Assembly: GCA_964641175.1 (NCBI GenBank) | Contig: CAZXLJ010000045.1 | Coordinates: 1 to 24,800 of the forward strand | DNA: 24,800 nt | Source of the DNA: CAYNST01 sp964641175 | Lineage (GTDB): Bacteria; Pseudomonadota; Gammaproteobacteria; Pseudomonadales; Cellvibrionaceae | Reading direction: 5' to 3' | Shown: piece after piece, positions 1-7,614 of the stretch | Position numbering within the stretch: the stretch's first letter is position 1 | How the letters are laid out: each line of letters starts with the position of its first letter | Notes under the pieces: generated by a model | Databases searched by the model: none | What the model saw: the letters and a program-made list of their open reading frames with translations, nothing else | What the model was told of the DNA's origin: nothing | Made by a program: the position numbers and the translations under genes

Positions 1-1
1 C

Positions 2-265
2 ATGTCAAAAGGGCACAGCTTACAAGACCCTTACCTGAACGTTTTGCGCAAAGAACGTATTCCCGTCTCTATTTATCTCGTTAACGGCATCAAATTGCAG
101 GGTCAGGTCGAGTCCTTTGATCAGTTTGTCGTATTGTTGAAAAACACCGTGAGCCAGATGGTGTACAAACATGCAATCTCCACTGTGGTTCCATCCCGTC
201 CGGTACGGGTTCCCATGCTGAATCCGGACGCACCGGGCGGCGAAGAAGCTGAACTCGGAGGCTAA
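2..265 (+). CDS. hfq: RNA chaperone Hfq
   Basis: Hfq is a hexameric Sm-like RNA chaperone that pairs small RNAs with mRNAs in the cytoplasm. The 87-residue product is complete and starts with ATG at the second base of the window. The N-terminal GHSLQDPYLNVLRKERIPVSIYLVNGIKLQG stretch, given here only by its ends (residues 4-34), is the Sm1 region, and the Sm2 signature YKHAIS lies at residues 55-60, with the conserved Y55, K56 and H57 of the uridine-binding pore. The C-terminal tail is short, as in Pseudomonas and unlike the 102-residue E. coli protein. hflX follows after 11 bases, as in many gammaproteobacteria. The promoter and ribosome binding site lie outside the window. Confidence 0.98.
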   Translation: MSKGHSLQDPYLNVLRKERIPVSIYLVNGIKLQGQVESFDQFVVLLKNTVSQMVYKHAISTVVPSRPVRVPMLNPDAPGGEEAELGG

Positions 266-276
266 AGAGATCATTC

Positions 277-1578
277 TTGTTTTTTGAGCGCCCCCAATCA
301 GGTGAACTGTCAATTCTGGTCCATCTGGAAATAAATCAGGACAAGTCGGCCTCCGATCCTCGCGAATTCGAAGAATTGGTGCTGTCTGCGGGCGCCGATC
401 CTGCGGACATGCTGACCGGAGCCCGCGCGGCTCCCAACGCAAAATTTTTCATCGGCACCGGCAAACTGGAAGAGTTGAAACAGTTGGTGACGGAGCACTC
501 GGCGCAGCTGGTGATATTCAACCACACCCTCAGTCCCAGCCAGGAACGCAATCTCGAGAAGGAGCTTGAGTGTCGAGTGCTTGACCGCACCGGACTGATT
601 CTCGATATTTTCGCGCAGCGAGCCCGCACCCACGAAGGTAAACTCCAGGTCGAACTGGCTCAGCTGCAGCATATGTCCACAAGGCTTATCCGTGGATGGA
701 CGCACCTGGAGCGACAAAAAGGCGGTATCGGTCTGCGCGGGCCCGGCGAAACCCAGCTCGAAACCGACCGTCGTTTGCTGCGCGCCCGGATTAAAACCAT
801 TGAAAAACGGCTGGAAAAGGTGCGGCGCCAGCGCGAACAAGGCCGGCGATCCCGCTCCCGCGCGGAGATTCCAACCGTGTCACTTGTGGGTTATACCAAC
901 GCGGGTAAATCAACCTTGTTCAATGCATTAACGGACTCCACGGTGTTCGCTGAAAATCAGCTCTTTGCGACCCTGGACCCTACGATGCGCCGGCTGGAAC
1001 TGGATGGTGCGGGGCCGGTAATCCTGGCAGACACCGTGGGTTTTATCAGCCATCTGCCCCACCGGCTGGTGGAAGCTTTCCGGGCGACACTGGAAGAAGC
1101 CGCGAGTGCCGATCTGCTGTTGCACGTCATTGATGTTGCGACCCCGGAAAGGTCCTCGCAAATAGAAGAGGTTAACAAGGTGCTGGCGGAAATCGGCGCC
1201 GATCACATCCCGCAGATTGCGATTTACAACAAATGCGATCTTCTGGAGGATATGCCGCCGCGTATTGAGCGGGATGAGCTGGGCCGGCCAACTGCCGTCT
1301 GGATATCGGCACGTAACGCACTGGGCCTTGATTTGCTGAAAGAGGCTATCGCCCAGCGGGTTGCCGAGAAGATGTTTAACGGCGTCGTACGGATTCCCGG
1401 CCATCTGGGCAGCCTCCGGGCGCGGTTGCACCGGGCAAATGCAGTGGTGCAGGAGCACTATCTGGATGATGGAACCTGCGAGATGACGGTATCGTTGCCC
1501 GAGGCGGATCTCAACCGTATTCTGGCGGCGGAAACGGTTAAAAAAGACGATCTGCAATGGGATGACCATGCTGCCTGA
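277..1578 (+). CDS. hflX: Ribosome-associated GTPase HflX
   Basis: HflX is an Obg-HflX family GTPase that splits stalled or heat-damaged 70S ribosomes. The 433-residue product has the N-terminal HflX domain (about 1-195), including the Gly-rich RGPGETQLETDRR loop near 154-166, followed by a GTPase domain. Walker A is GYTNAGKST at 205-213, the G3 motif is DTVG at 252-255 and the G4 motif is NKCD at 318-321. The start is TTG at 277: the reading frame there gives an N-terminus like that of E. coli HflX (MFxRxxxGExxxLVH), and a purine-rich AAGAGA lies just upstream. It follows hfq after 11 bases and is probably co-transcribed with it. A long perfect hairpin lies after its stop. Confidence 0.97.
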   Translation: MFFERPQSGELSILVHLEINQDKSASDPREFEELVLSAGADPADMLTGARAAPNAKFFIGTGKLEELKQLVTEHSAQLVIFNHTLSPSQERNLEKELECRVLDRTGLILDIFAQRARTHEGKLQVELAQLQHMSTRLIRGWTHLERQKGGIGLRGPGETQLETDRRLLRARIKTIEKRLEKVRRQREQGRRSRSRAEIPTVSLVGYTNAGKSTLFNALTDSTVFAENQLFATLDPTMRRLELDGAGPVILADTVGFISHLPHRLVEAFRATLEEAASADLLLHVIDVATPERSSQIEEVNKVLAEIGADHIPQIAIYNKCDLLEDMPPRIERDELGRPTAVWISARNALGLDLLKEAIAQRVAEKMFNGVVRIPGHLGSLRARLHRANAVVQEHYLDDGTCEMTVSLPEADLNRILAAETVKKDDLQWDDHAA

Positions 1579-1634
1579 ACCCGCACCGCACGCGGCCAGT
1601 CAGCAAATATTCGTTTAGTTACCCCGATCCCGAT

Positions 1635-1672
1635 GAACGCCGCCCGCGAGCAAAATCTCGCGGGCGGCGTTC
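1635..1672 (+). terminator. 16-bp perfect stem-loop after hflX
   Basis: GAACGCCGCCCGCGAG at 1635-1650 and its exact reverse complement at 1657-1672 enclose the 6-base loop CAAAAT. The stem is very stable, but no T-run follows on either strand, so it is not a canonical intrinsic terminator. Its position, 57 bases after the hflX stop and 124 bases before hflK, suggests partial termination or protection of the hfq-hflX mRNA 3' end. Confidence 0.6.
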
Positions 1673-1796
1673 TGCAGGATGGCCGTCCGCCCACCGGATG
1701 ACTTCTGGTCGGATGAGATGTACTTGGGCCGGGCGTACTACAAAAGCTGGTGAGGATCATGTGTCTGCAATGAAGAAAAAAAGAGAGAGCATCCTT

Positions 1797-2957
1797 ATGG
1801 CCTGGAACGAGCCGGGTAACAATAAAGATCCCTGGGGCGATGACCGTAAACGCGGTAGCAATGATGGCCCGCCCGATCTGGACGAAATACTCAAAAACAC
1901 CTTTGGCAAACTTTTCGGCAAAGGCAAGGGAGGTGGAAGTCGCGGCGGTTCCGGCTCGGACGGTGGTTCCAACTATATCGTCTACCTTGTGCTTGCACTT
2001 CTGGTTGCGTTTTATCTGTTCCGCGGCGCCGGTATTGTGAACGAGCAGGAACGGGCTGTGGTATTGCGCTTTGGCGAATATGTTGAGACAAAAATGCCAG
2101 GGTTCCGCTGGAATCCGCCATTTATCGACAAGGTTTTCACCGAAAACGTCACCCGCGTGCGAATCTGGAGCACCAGCGAGCAGATGCTCACCAAGGATTT
2201 GAACATTGTGGATGTTGTTGTGTCGGTTCAGTACAGCATCGACAGCGCAGAGGATTTTGTTCTCAAGGTCAAAAATCCCGAAGACAGCCTGCAGCAGGCG
2301 GCCAATAGTGCCTTGCGCCACGTCGTTGGTTCTACACCGATGCACGAAGTACTGACCGAAGGGCGCAGTCAGGTTGCCGCTGATATTCAGGCTCGGCTGC
2401 AGGAGTATCTGGACGGATACAGCACCGGTATCCGGGTTGAAAAAGTCAACGTTGAAGATTCCAAACCACCGAATCAGGTCCAGTCCGCCTTCGATGATGT
2501 TATCCGTGCACGGGAAGATGAGGAGCGCTACAAGAATGAAGCCCAGGCTTACGCCAACAGCATAATTCCAGATGCCCGGGGTCGGGCGCAGCGCATGGTG
2601 GAAGAGGCCACGGCATATCGCGATCAGGTAATTGCGCGATCCGAAGGTGAGAGCGACCGTTTCGAAATGCTTCTTTCGGAATACAAGAAGGCGCCCGAAG
2701 TCACCAGACAGCGCCTCTACATGGAAAGCATGGAGCAGGTGCTGGGCAAGGCCTCAAAAGTATTGGTGGATGTTGAAGGCGGTAACAATATGCTGTATCT
2801 GCCCCTGGACAAACTGGTTGAGGCGGGTAGCCAGGCAACCACAGCCCGCGCAGTTACCAGCCCGACCGATCTGGACGAGCTGGCCAGTCGCATTGCGAAC
2901 AAGGTACTTGAGGAAGCTGCGAATGCATCCAGCGCGCGCCGTAGGGAGGGTCGTTAA
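1797..2957 (+). CDS. hflK: FtsH modulator subunit HflK (SPFH protein)
   Basis: HflK forms, with HflC, a large inner-membrane complex that encloses and regulates the FtsH protease. The 386-residue product begins MAWNEPGNNKDPWG, matching the family N-terminus. I chose ATG 1797, which has GAGAG seven bases upstream, over in-frame upstream starts at 1698 and 1770, which would add a non-conserved basic extension. A Gly/Ser-rich segment (42-58) leads to one transmembrane helix (about 60-76) and then the SPFH/band 7 domain, which starts with GIVNEQERAVVLRFGEY. An alanine- and charge-rich helical region follows, and the end is NASSARRREGR. The stop codon overlaps the hflC start by one base (TAATG), indicating translational coupling. 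Confidence 0.97.
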   Translation: MAWNEPGNNKDPWGDDRKRGSNDGPPDLDEILKNTFGKLFGKGKGGGSRGGSGSDGGSNYIVYLVLALLVAFYLFRGAGIVNEQERAVVLRFGEYVETKMPGFRWNPPFIDKVFTENVTRVRIWSTSEQMLTKDLNIVDVVVSVQYSIDSAEDFVLKVKNPEDSLQQAANSALRHVVGSTPMHEVLTEGRSQVAADIQARLQEYLDGYSTGIRVEKVNVEDSKPPNQVQSAFDDVIRAREDEERYKNEAQAYANSIIPDARGRAQRMVEEATAYRDQVIARSEGESDRFEMLLSEYKKAPEVTRQRLYMESMEQVLGKASKVLVDVEGGNNMLYLPLDKLVEAGSQATTARAVTSPTDLDELASRIANKVLEEAANASSARRREGR

Positions 2958-3844
2958 TGTCTAACCGCTCATTTGCCTATCTGTTTATTCTCGTGCTGGT
3001 ATTTTTCATTGGCAGCCAGTCGGTTTATATCATTACTGAAATCGAAAGGGCTGTACTGCTGCGCCTGGGGCGTGTGGCAGATCCCGACATAGGGCGAGGC
3101 CTGCATTTCAAGATTCCGTTTGTTGATCAGGTTCGGCGCTTCGACGCGCGGATCATGACGCTGGATGCAGAGGCAGTGCGTTTCCTGACAGTAGAGAAGA
3201 AAAGCACAGAAGTAGATTCTTTCGCGAAGTGGCGTATTTCTGATGTGCAGCGGTACTACACCTCCACGAACGGCGAACAGGATCGGGCTGAGCGGCTGCT
3301 GGCGCAACGAATCAATGAGGGTTTGCGCAACGAGTTCGCCCGACGGTCCCTGCAAGAAGTTGTCAGTGGAGAAAGGGACCAGCTGATGCTGAATCTGCGC
3401 GATCAGCTCAACAGTTTTACCCGTGATTCCATGGGGGTTGAGGTCGTGGACGTACGGGTGAAGAAAATTGACCTTCCGAAAGAAGTCAGCGAACCGGTTT
3501 ACAACAGAATGCGCGCCGAGCGAGAGCGCGAAGCCAAGGAACACCGCGCAATCGGACGTGAGCAGGCGGAAATCATTCGGGCTGAAGCCGACCGCGAAGT
3601 CACTGTAATCGAGGCGAACGCATATCGCGAAGCAGAGCGGCTGCGCGGTGCGGGGGATGCTCAAGCCACGGGGATTTACGCCGAAGCCTATAACAAGGAC
3701 CGTGAATTCTATGCATTCGTGCGCAGCCTGAACGCATACACCAGTACGTTTTCCGGCAAGGAAGACATGATACTGCTGGATCCGGAAAGCGATTTCTTCA
3801 AATACTTCAAGAATCGGGACGGGCAGTTTAAAGCCGCTCAATAG
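2957..3844 (+). CDS. hflC: FtsH modulator subunit HflC (SPFH protein)
   Basis: HflC is the partner of HflK in the periplasm-facing complex that modulates FtsH. The 295-residue product has a single N-terminal transmembrane helix (about residues 4-24). An SPFH/band 7 domain begins with ITEIERAVLLRLGRV, and the long charged helix contains RAEREREAKEHRAIGREQAE. It ends with the family-typical EDMILLDPESDFFKYFKN motif, and its length is normal. The ATG at 2957 shares one base with the hflK stop, and GGAGGGTCGTTA provides a ribosome binding site within the hflK end. A short hairpin followed by seven T lies about 85 bases after the stop. Confidence 0.97.
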   Translation: MSNRSFAYLFILVLVFFIGSQSVYIITEIERAVLLRLGRVADPDIGRGLHFKIPFVDQVRRFDARIMTLDAEAVRFLTVEKKSTEVDSFAKWRISDVQRYYTSTNGEQDRAERLLAQRINEGLRNEFARRSLQEVVSGERDQLMLNLRDQLNSFTRDSMGVEVVDVRVKKIDLPKEVSEPVYNRMRAEREREAKEHRAIGREQAEIIRAEADREVTVIEANAYREAERLRGAGDAQATGIYAEAYNKDREFYAFVRSLNAYTSTFSGKEDMILLDPESDFFKYFKNRDGQFKAAQ

Positions 3845-3913
3845 CCTCGCACCATGCCATACGGCGTCCGTTTTGGTGAGCCGCTCCCCAGCGCTTTCCA
3901 AGCGGACAAAAAA

Positions 3914-3922
3914 TGTTAAAAT
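3914..3922 (+). promoter_or_regulatory. Possible extended -10 promoter before DUF2065
   Basis: TGTTAAAAT matches the extended -10 consensus TGnTATAAT with one mismatch. I see no good -35 element. A start about 7 bases downstream would place the hairpin and T-run at 3930-3951 at the very 5' end of the transcript. This is a weak prediction from sequence alone. Confidence 0.3.
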
Positions 3923-3929
3923 GCCGCAG

Positions 3930-3951
3930 CCGGGCGCGTCCCGGTTTTTTT
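3930..3951 (+). terminator. Intrinsic terminator after hflC
   Basis: CCGGG (3930-3934) and CCCGG (3940-3944) enclose the loop CGCGT and are followed directly by seven T residues (3945-3951). The stem is only 5 bp but entirely GC, so this is a plausible Rho-independent terminator of the hflKC transcript, possibly leaky because DUF2065, hisZ and purA follow on the same strand. Confidence 0.6.
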
Positions 3952-3998
3952 ATGTCACTTCGATAGCGCAGTGACACCTCGAGAGACTAATCACTTCT

Positions 3999-4184
3999 AT
4001 GTGGGAGGATCTAGGCAGGGCTTTATGTCTGGTACTGGTGCTGGAAGGAATGTTGCCCTTCCTCTATCCCCGTCGTTGGCGTCAGATGGCAGCGTCTCTG
4101 GCCGCGGTCAGTGACAGGCAGCTGCGCGCTGCGGGGCTGGTGAGCATGGTGATTGGTGTGGGCCTGTTGTATCTGGTTCATTGA
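3999..4184 (+). CDS. DUF2065 family small membrane protein (YjeT-like)
   Basis: This 61-residue protein belongs to the DUF2065 family (E. coli YjeT), whose function is unknown. It has two predicted hydrophobic helices, at about 8-23 (LCLVLVLEGMLPFLYP) and 45-60 (AGLVSMVIGVGLLYLV). They are separated by a short basic loop with PRRWRQM and the RQLRAAGL segment typical of the family. The ATG at 3999 has only a distant GAGAG (3981-3985). The conserved position between hflC and hisZ/purA, as in E. coli and Pseudomonas, supports the call. Family membership is clear, but the role is not. Confidence 0.88.
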   Translation: MWEDLGRALCLVLVLEGMLPFLYPRRWRQMAASLAAVSDRQLRAAGLVSMVIGVGLLYLVH

Positions 4185-4211
4185 CATGAATTCCGCCGTT
4201 TCCAAAATCTA

Positions 4212-5414
4212 ATGACCAAAACTCCCGTTGAACGATGGATGCTGCCAGACGGTATCGAAGAAATTCTGCCGCCTGAAGCGCAGCAGGTGGATGATCTGCG
4301 CCACCAGCTTCTGGCATTGTTGCGCCGCTGGGGCTACGAACTGGTAATTCCGCCCATGATGGAATTCACCGATTCGCTGCTGGTTGGACTGGGCGATGAC
4401 GTGGATCTTCTCACTTTCAAGCTCACCGATCAGTTGTCGGGACGCAGCATGGGCGTACGCGCGGACATGACGCCGCAGATTGCCCGGATCGATGCCCATA
4501 GCCTCAAACGCTCCGGCGTCAATCGCCTGTGTTACTCCGGCCACGTGCTGCATACCCGCATGGAAAATGCATTAAGCACGCGCAGCCCGATCCAGGTGGG
4601 CCTCGAACTGTTTGGCGAAGCGACACTGCTGGCCGATATCGAAGTCACTTCGCTTTTACTGGATGTGTTCGATCATGCACGGGTAGAAGAAGTTTGTCTC
4701 GATCTGGGACACGTGGCGATCTACCGGACACTGGCAGAAGCCGCCCGGCTGAACGCCGCGCAGGAGAACGAACTGTTCAACCTGCTGCAGGCCAAGGCTT
4801 TAACCGACATCGGCGCCTGGATTACCGAAAACGTGACCGATCCGACGGCAGCTCACTGGTTCCGTGAATTGCCTCGCCTCGCTGGATCGTTGCGTGTTCT
4901 CGACGTCGCCAGGGAAGTCTTCAAAGGCGCACCCGATGCAGTGTTTGCAGCGCTCGACGAACTCCAGCAAGTCGCCGAGACCCTGAGCAACCGCTATGGC
5001 CACGTGCGACTGTATTTCGATCTGAGCGAGCTGACCGGTTACCACTATCTCACCGGTCTGGTGTTTGCGGCTTTCGCGCCGGGGCGAGGCACTTCCATTG
5101 CGAGGGGTGGACGCTATGACAAAATCGGCGAAGTCTTTGGTCGCTCCCGGTCGGCAACCGGGTTCACCCTCGACCTGGTCGCTCTGCATCGGCTGAGCGC
5201 ACTTGAACCACCGCCCGCGTCCGGAATTTTTGCACCGGTGTCGCACAATCCCGCCCACTGGCGATTCGTGCAGGAGCTGCGTCGTACCGGTGAGCGGGTC
5301 GTATGTGGTTCCCATGGGCAGACCCGACCGCACAGGTACCAGGCCTGTGACCGGATCGTGGTAGAAGAACAGCAGACCTTCAAGGTGGCACCCATCCCGG
5401 TGCGACCTGATTGA
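4212..5414 (+). CDS. hisZ: ATP phosphoribosyltransferase regulatory subunit HisZ
   Basis: HisZ is a catalytically inactive paralogue of histidyl-tRNA synthetase. It combines with the short-form HisG to make the first enzyme of histidine synthesis responsive to histidine. The 400-residue product starts MTKTPVERWMLPDGIEEILPPEA, closely resembling the Pseudomonas protein. It contains VRADMTPQIARIDAH (82-96), the ELTGYHYLTGLVF strand (273-285) and ARGGRYD (297-303), inherited from the class II synthetase fold. No clear Shine-Dalgarno precedes ATG 4212, which lies 27 bases after the DUF2065 stop, so coupling is possible. The presence of hisZ implies a short-form HisG elsewhere in the genome. Position next to purA is common in gammaproteobacteria outside the Enterobacterales. 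Confidence 0.95.
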   Translation: MTKTPVERWMLPDGIEEILPPEAQQVDDLRHQLLALLRRWGYELVIPPMMEFTDSLLVGLGDDVDLLTFKLTDQLSGRSMGVRADMTPQIARIDAHSLKRSGVNRLCYSGHVLHTRMENALSTRSPIQVGLELFGEATLLADIEVTSLLLDVFDHARVEEVCLDLGHVAIYRTLAEAARLNAAQENELFNLLQAKALTDIGAWITENVTDPTAAHWFRELPRLAGSLRVLDVAREVFKGAPDAVFAALDELQQVAETLSNRYGHVRLYFDLSELTGYHYLTGLVFAAFAPGRGTSIARGGRYDKIGEVFGRSRSATGFTLDLVALHRLSALEPPPASGIFAPVSHNPAHWRFVQELRRTGERVVCGSHGQTRPHRYQACDRIVVEEQQTFKVAPIPVRPD

Positions 5415-5478
5415 AATCGGTTTTCCCGCCGTCACCAGATTAAACCCGGTCGAGCGCCCGATTGCGTTCGACCGAACA

Positions 5479-5564
5479 GGCCATCAAGGGCCGTATAGAA
5501 GGCCGTTAAAAAGGCCAATTTGCAGGCCAGTCATAACAGGCCATTTATAATGGACCATTTATAA
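5479..5564 (+). repeat. Ladder of GGCC motifs between hisZ and purA
   Basis: Six GGCC tetramers occur at 5479, 5489, 5501, 5513, 5525 and 5539, separated by AT-rich spacers at 10-14 base intervals. The series ends in two copies of CCATTTATAA (5541-5550 and 5555-5564). The first copy overlaps a perfect TATAAT (5546-5551) that could be the purA -10 element, but no convincing -35 stands at the right distance. I do not recognise the array as a known operator. Confidence 0.5.
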
Positions 5565-5577
5565 AGAGTTGCATGTA

Positions 5578-6882
5578 ATGGGCAAGAATGTCGTAGTCTT
5601 AGGAACCCAGTGGGGCGACGAAGGAAAGGGCAAGATCGTCGATCTGCTGACCGAACAGGTCAAGTACGTGGTTCGATTTCAGGGTGGGCACAACGCGGGC
5701 CACACGCTGGTAATTGAAGGGAAGAAAACGGTTCTCCACCTCATTCCTTCAGGCGTGCTGCACAAAGGTGTTACCTGTCTGATCGGTAATGGCGTCGTGC
5801 TTTCACCTGAAGCGCTTATGAAAGAAATGATGGAACTCGAAGCCCAGGGGGTTCCCGTACGCGAGCGACTTCGCCTGTCACCGGCATGCCCACTGATTCT
5901 GGACTACCACGTGGCTCTGGATCAGGCGCGGGAAAAGGCTCGGGGGGACGCCAAAATCGGCACCACGGGTCGGGGCATTGGCCCCGCTTATGAGGATAAG
6001 GTAGCTCGGCGCGGACTGCGCCTGGGCGATATCCTGAACCCGGACAAATTCGCCACCAAACTCAGGGAAATCGTGGAATACCACAATTTTCAGCTGACTC
6101 AGTATTATGGTGTGGCAGCCATAGACGCCGAGCAGGTACTTGAGCGCACCCTCGCAATCGGCGCCGAACTGATTCCCATGATTGCCGACGTCGCCCAGAT
6201 ATTGCACCAGGCTCGAGAAGCCGGCGATGACATCATGTTCGAAGGCGCGCAGGGCTCGCTGCTGGATATTGATCACGGTACCTATCCCTATGTGACCTCC
6301 TCGAACACCACGGCGGGCGGTACGGCCACCGGCAGCGGCTTCGGCCCGCTTTATCTGGATTATGTTCTGGGTATCACCAAAGCCTACACCACACGGGTAG
6401 GCTCGGGGCCTTTCCCCACCGAACTGGGCTGCGATGTTGGCGAGCGTCTTGGATCCAGGGGAATGGAATTCGGTGCGACCACCGGACGCAAGCGGCGAAC
6501 TGGCTGGATAGATGCCGTTGCACTCAAGCATGCGGTATTCATCAACAGTGTCAGCGGCTTGTGTCTGACCAAACTGGATGTTCTGGACGGTCTCGAGGAA
6601 ATCAGGATTTGCGTCGGTTACCAGGATGATCAGGGCCGGCCTGTGGGCGTCCCCTGTGATGCCGACGGGTGGGAAACCGTGCAGCCGGTCTATGAAAGTC
6701 ACCCGGGCTGGCAGGAATCTACGGTAGGCGCAAAAAAAATCGAAGATCTGCCCGGTAATGCGCTCAGCTATATCCGACGGCTGGAATCCTTGTTAGGTGT
6801 TCCGGTGGACATCATTTCCACCGGTCCCGACCGCGTCGAGACCATCATTCTGCGTCATCCCTTTGGAGACGGACACCTCTAG
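5578..6882 (+). CDS. purA: Adenylosuccinate synthetase
   Basis: PurA catalyses the GTP-dependent joining of IMP and aspartate to adenylosuccinate, the first committed step of AMP synthesis. The 434-residue product starts MGKNVVVLGTQWGDEGKGK, with the P-loop-like GDEGKGK at 13-19 and the GGHNAGHT motif (36-43) carrying the catalytic histidine. It also has TTGRGIGPAYEDK, the GATTGRKRR substrate loop and the C-terminal STGPDRVETI. I chose ATG 5578 over the in-frame TTG at 5569 because it matches the family start and AAAGAG stands nine bases upstream. The length is normal. Confidence 0.98.
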   Translation: MGKNVVVLGTQWGDEGKGKIVDLLTEQVKYVVRFQGGHNAGHTLVIEGKKTVLHLIPSGVLHKGVTCLIGNGVVLSPEALMKEMMELEAQGVPVRERLRLSPACPLILDYHVALDQAREKARGDAKIGTTGRGIGPAYEDKVARRGLRLGDILNPDKFATKLREIVEYHNFQLTQYYGVAAIDAEQVLERTLAIGAELIPMIADVAQILHQAREAGDDIMFEGAQGSLLDIDHGTYPYVTSSNTTAGGTATGSGFGPLYLDYVLGITKAYTTRVGSGPFPTELGCDVGERLGSRGMEFGATTGRKRRTGWIDAVALKHAVFINSVSGLCLTKLDVLDGLEEIRICVGYQDDQGRPVGVPCDADGWETVQPVYESHPGWQESTVGAKKIEDLPGNALSYIRRLESLLGVPVDIISTGPDRVETIILRHPFGDGHL

Positions 6883-6900
6883 GGTCGTAAGGTCAGTCCA

Positions 6901-6922
6901 GGCGGCGTCTGCAGACGCCGCC
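6901..6922. terminator. 22-base perfect palindrome between convergent purA and OMP genes
   Basis: GGCGGCGTC (6901-6909), TGCA and GACGCCGCC (6914-6922) form a perfect palindrome just after the purA stop. The convergent gene on the other strand ends at 6997. The stem is strong but no T-run follows on either strand, so it is a likely bidirectional transcript end without being a canonical intrinsic terminator. Confidence 0.5.
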
Positions 6923-6996
6923 GCGCCGGCCAGAGCGCAGGTGCTGTCTTGCCGGCCTGTCCCCTCAATGAATACCCCCGCTTAACGTTGCAGGCT

Positions 6997-7614
6997 TCAG
7001 TCAATTCGAAAGGCGATTCCCAGCGAAACATAGGAGCTGTCATGGGGTTGCGCACTCATATGTTCGTATCCCAGCAGCACTGCGGCGTTCCGTCCCCAGG
7101 TAACCCCGATATTCGCTCCCGCGGTTACGCCTGTTTCAGTGGACTGGCTTGCGCTGAATGTTGGCTGTTCGGCCGGGTAGTCGATCTGATAAGTACGAAG
7201 GCTCCAAAAGCGTGGGCCCGCGTGAGCCTTGAAAAATATGGCATCTGCTACAGGAAGTGTAATCACTGCACGGAAATCAATCGCCACTTCTGACTGCGCG
7301 GGTATGTGCAAAACTTCAAGTTGCGCCGGGCTGAATAATCTGGACGGCGCAGTCCGGTAGGTCAGAGCACCCGCTTCCACGGCGAAAAACTGGTTGATGT
7401 GCCGCCCAAAGAACAGGCGCGATCCAAAACTGCTGGTGTCGGTATCCTTGATCAGATCTTCTCCCACTGGCAGAACGATGTCCGCGTCCTGCTGCACGAG
7501 CCAGGCTTCCAGGCCCCAGTAATTGAAATCATCAGCAGCGACGCTGTCGCAGCACATGGACAGGGCGGCCACGCCTGCCAACCGGATCAGGTGAAGTCTC
7601 AAACTGTCAGCCAT
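6997..7614 (-). CDS. Outer-membrane beta-barrel protein, OmpA/OmpW-like fold
   Basis: The 205-residue product has a Sec signal peptide (about 1-27, ending SVAA before DD). Alternating hydrophobic strands rich in Gly and aromatic residues follow, such as SSFGSRLFFGRHINQFFAVEAGAL and GVTAGANIGVTWGRNAAVLLGYEHM, and the protein ends in the strand YVSLGIAFRID. The size fits an 8-stranded barrel. The ATG at 7614 shares one base with the stop of the upstream DUF3014 gene (TAATG), so the two are translationally coupled. I cannot name a specific subfamily or ligand. A general surface or structural role is inferred from the fold only. Confidence 0.75.
   Translation of the reverse strand: MADSLRLHLIRLAGVAALSMCCDSVAADDFNYWGLEAWLVQQDADIVLPVGEDLIKDTDTSSFGSRLFFGRHINQFFAVEAGALTYRTAPSRLFSPAQLEVLHIPAQSEVAIDFRAVITLPVADAIFFKAHAGPRFWSLRTYQIDYPAEQPTFSASQSTETGVTAGANIGVTWGRNAAVLLGYEHMSAQPHDSSYVSLGIAFRID

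Noticed and set aside
1698..1796. N-terminal extension of HflK from ATG 1698
   Set aside because: The family N-terminus MAWNxPGNN begins at 1797 with a ribosome binding site; the extension is not conserved-looking.
1458..2345. 295-codon minus-strand open frame
   Set aside because: It is antisense to the end of hflX and most of hflK and crosses the intergenic hairpin; no domain or ribosome binding site.
2969..3901. 310-codon open frame on the minus strand
   Set aside because: It lies wholly opposite hflC, has no recognisable domain, and its composition follows the third-position bias of hflC.
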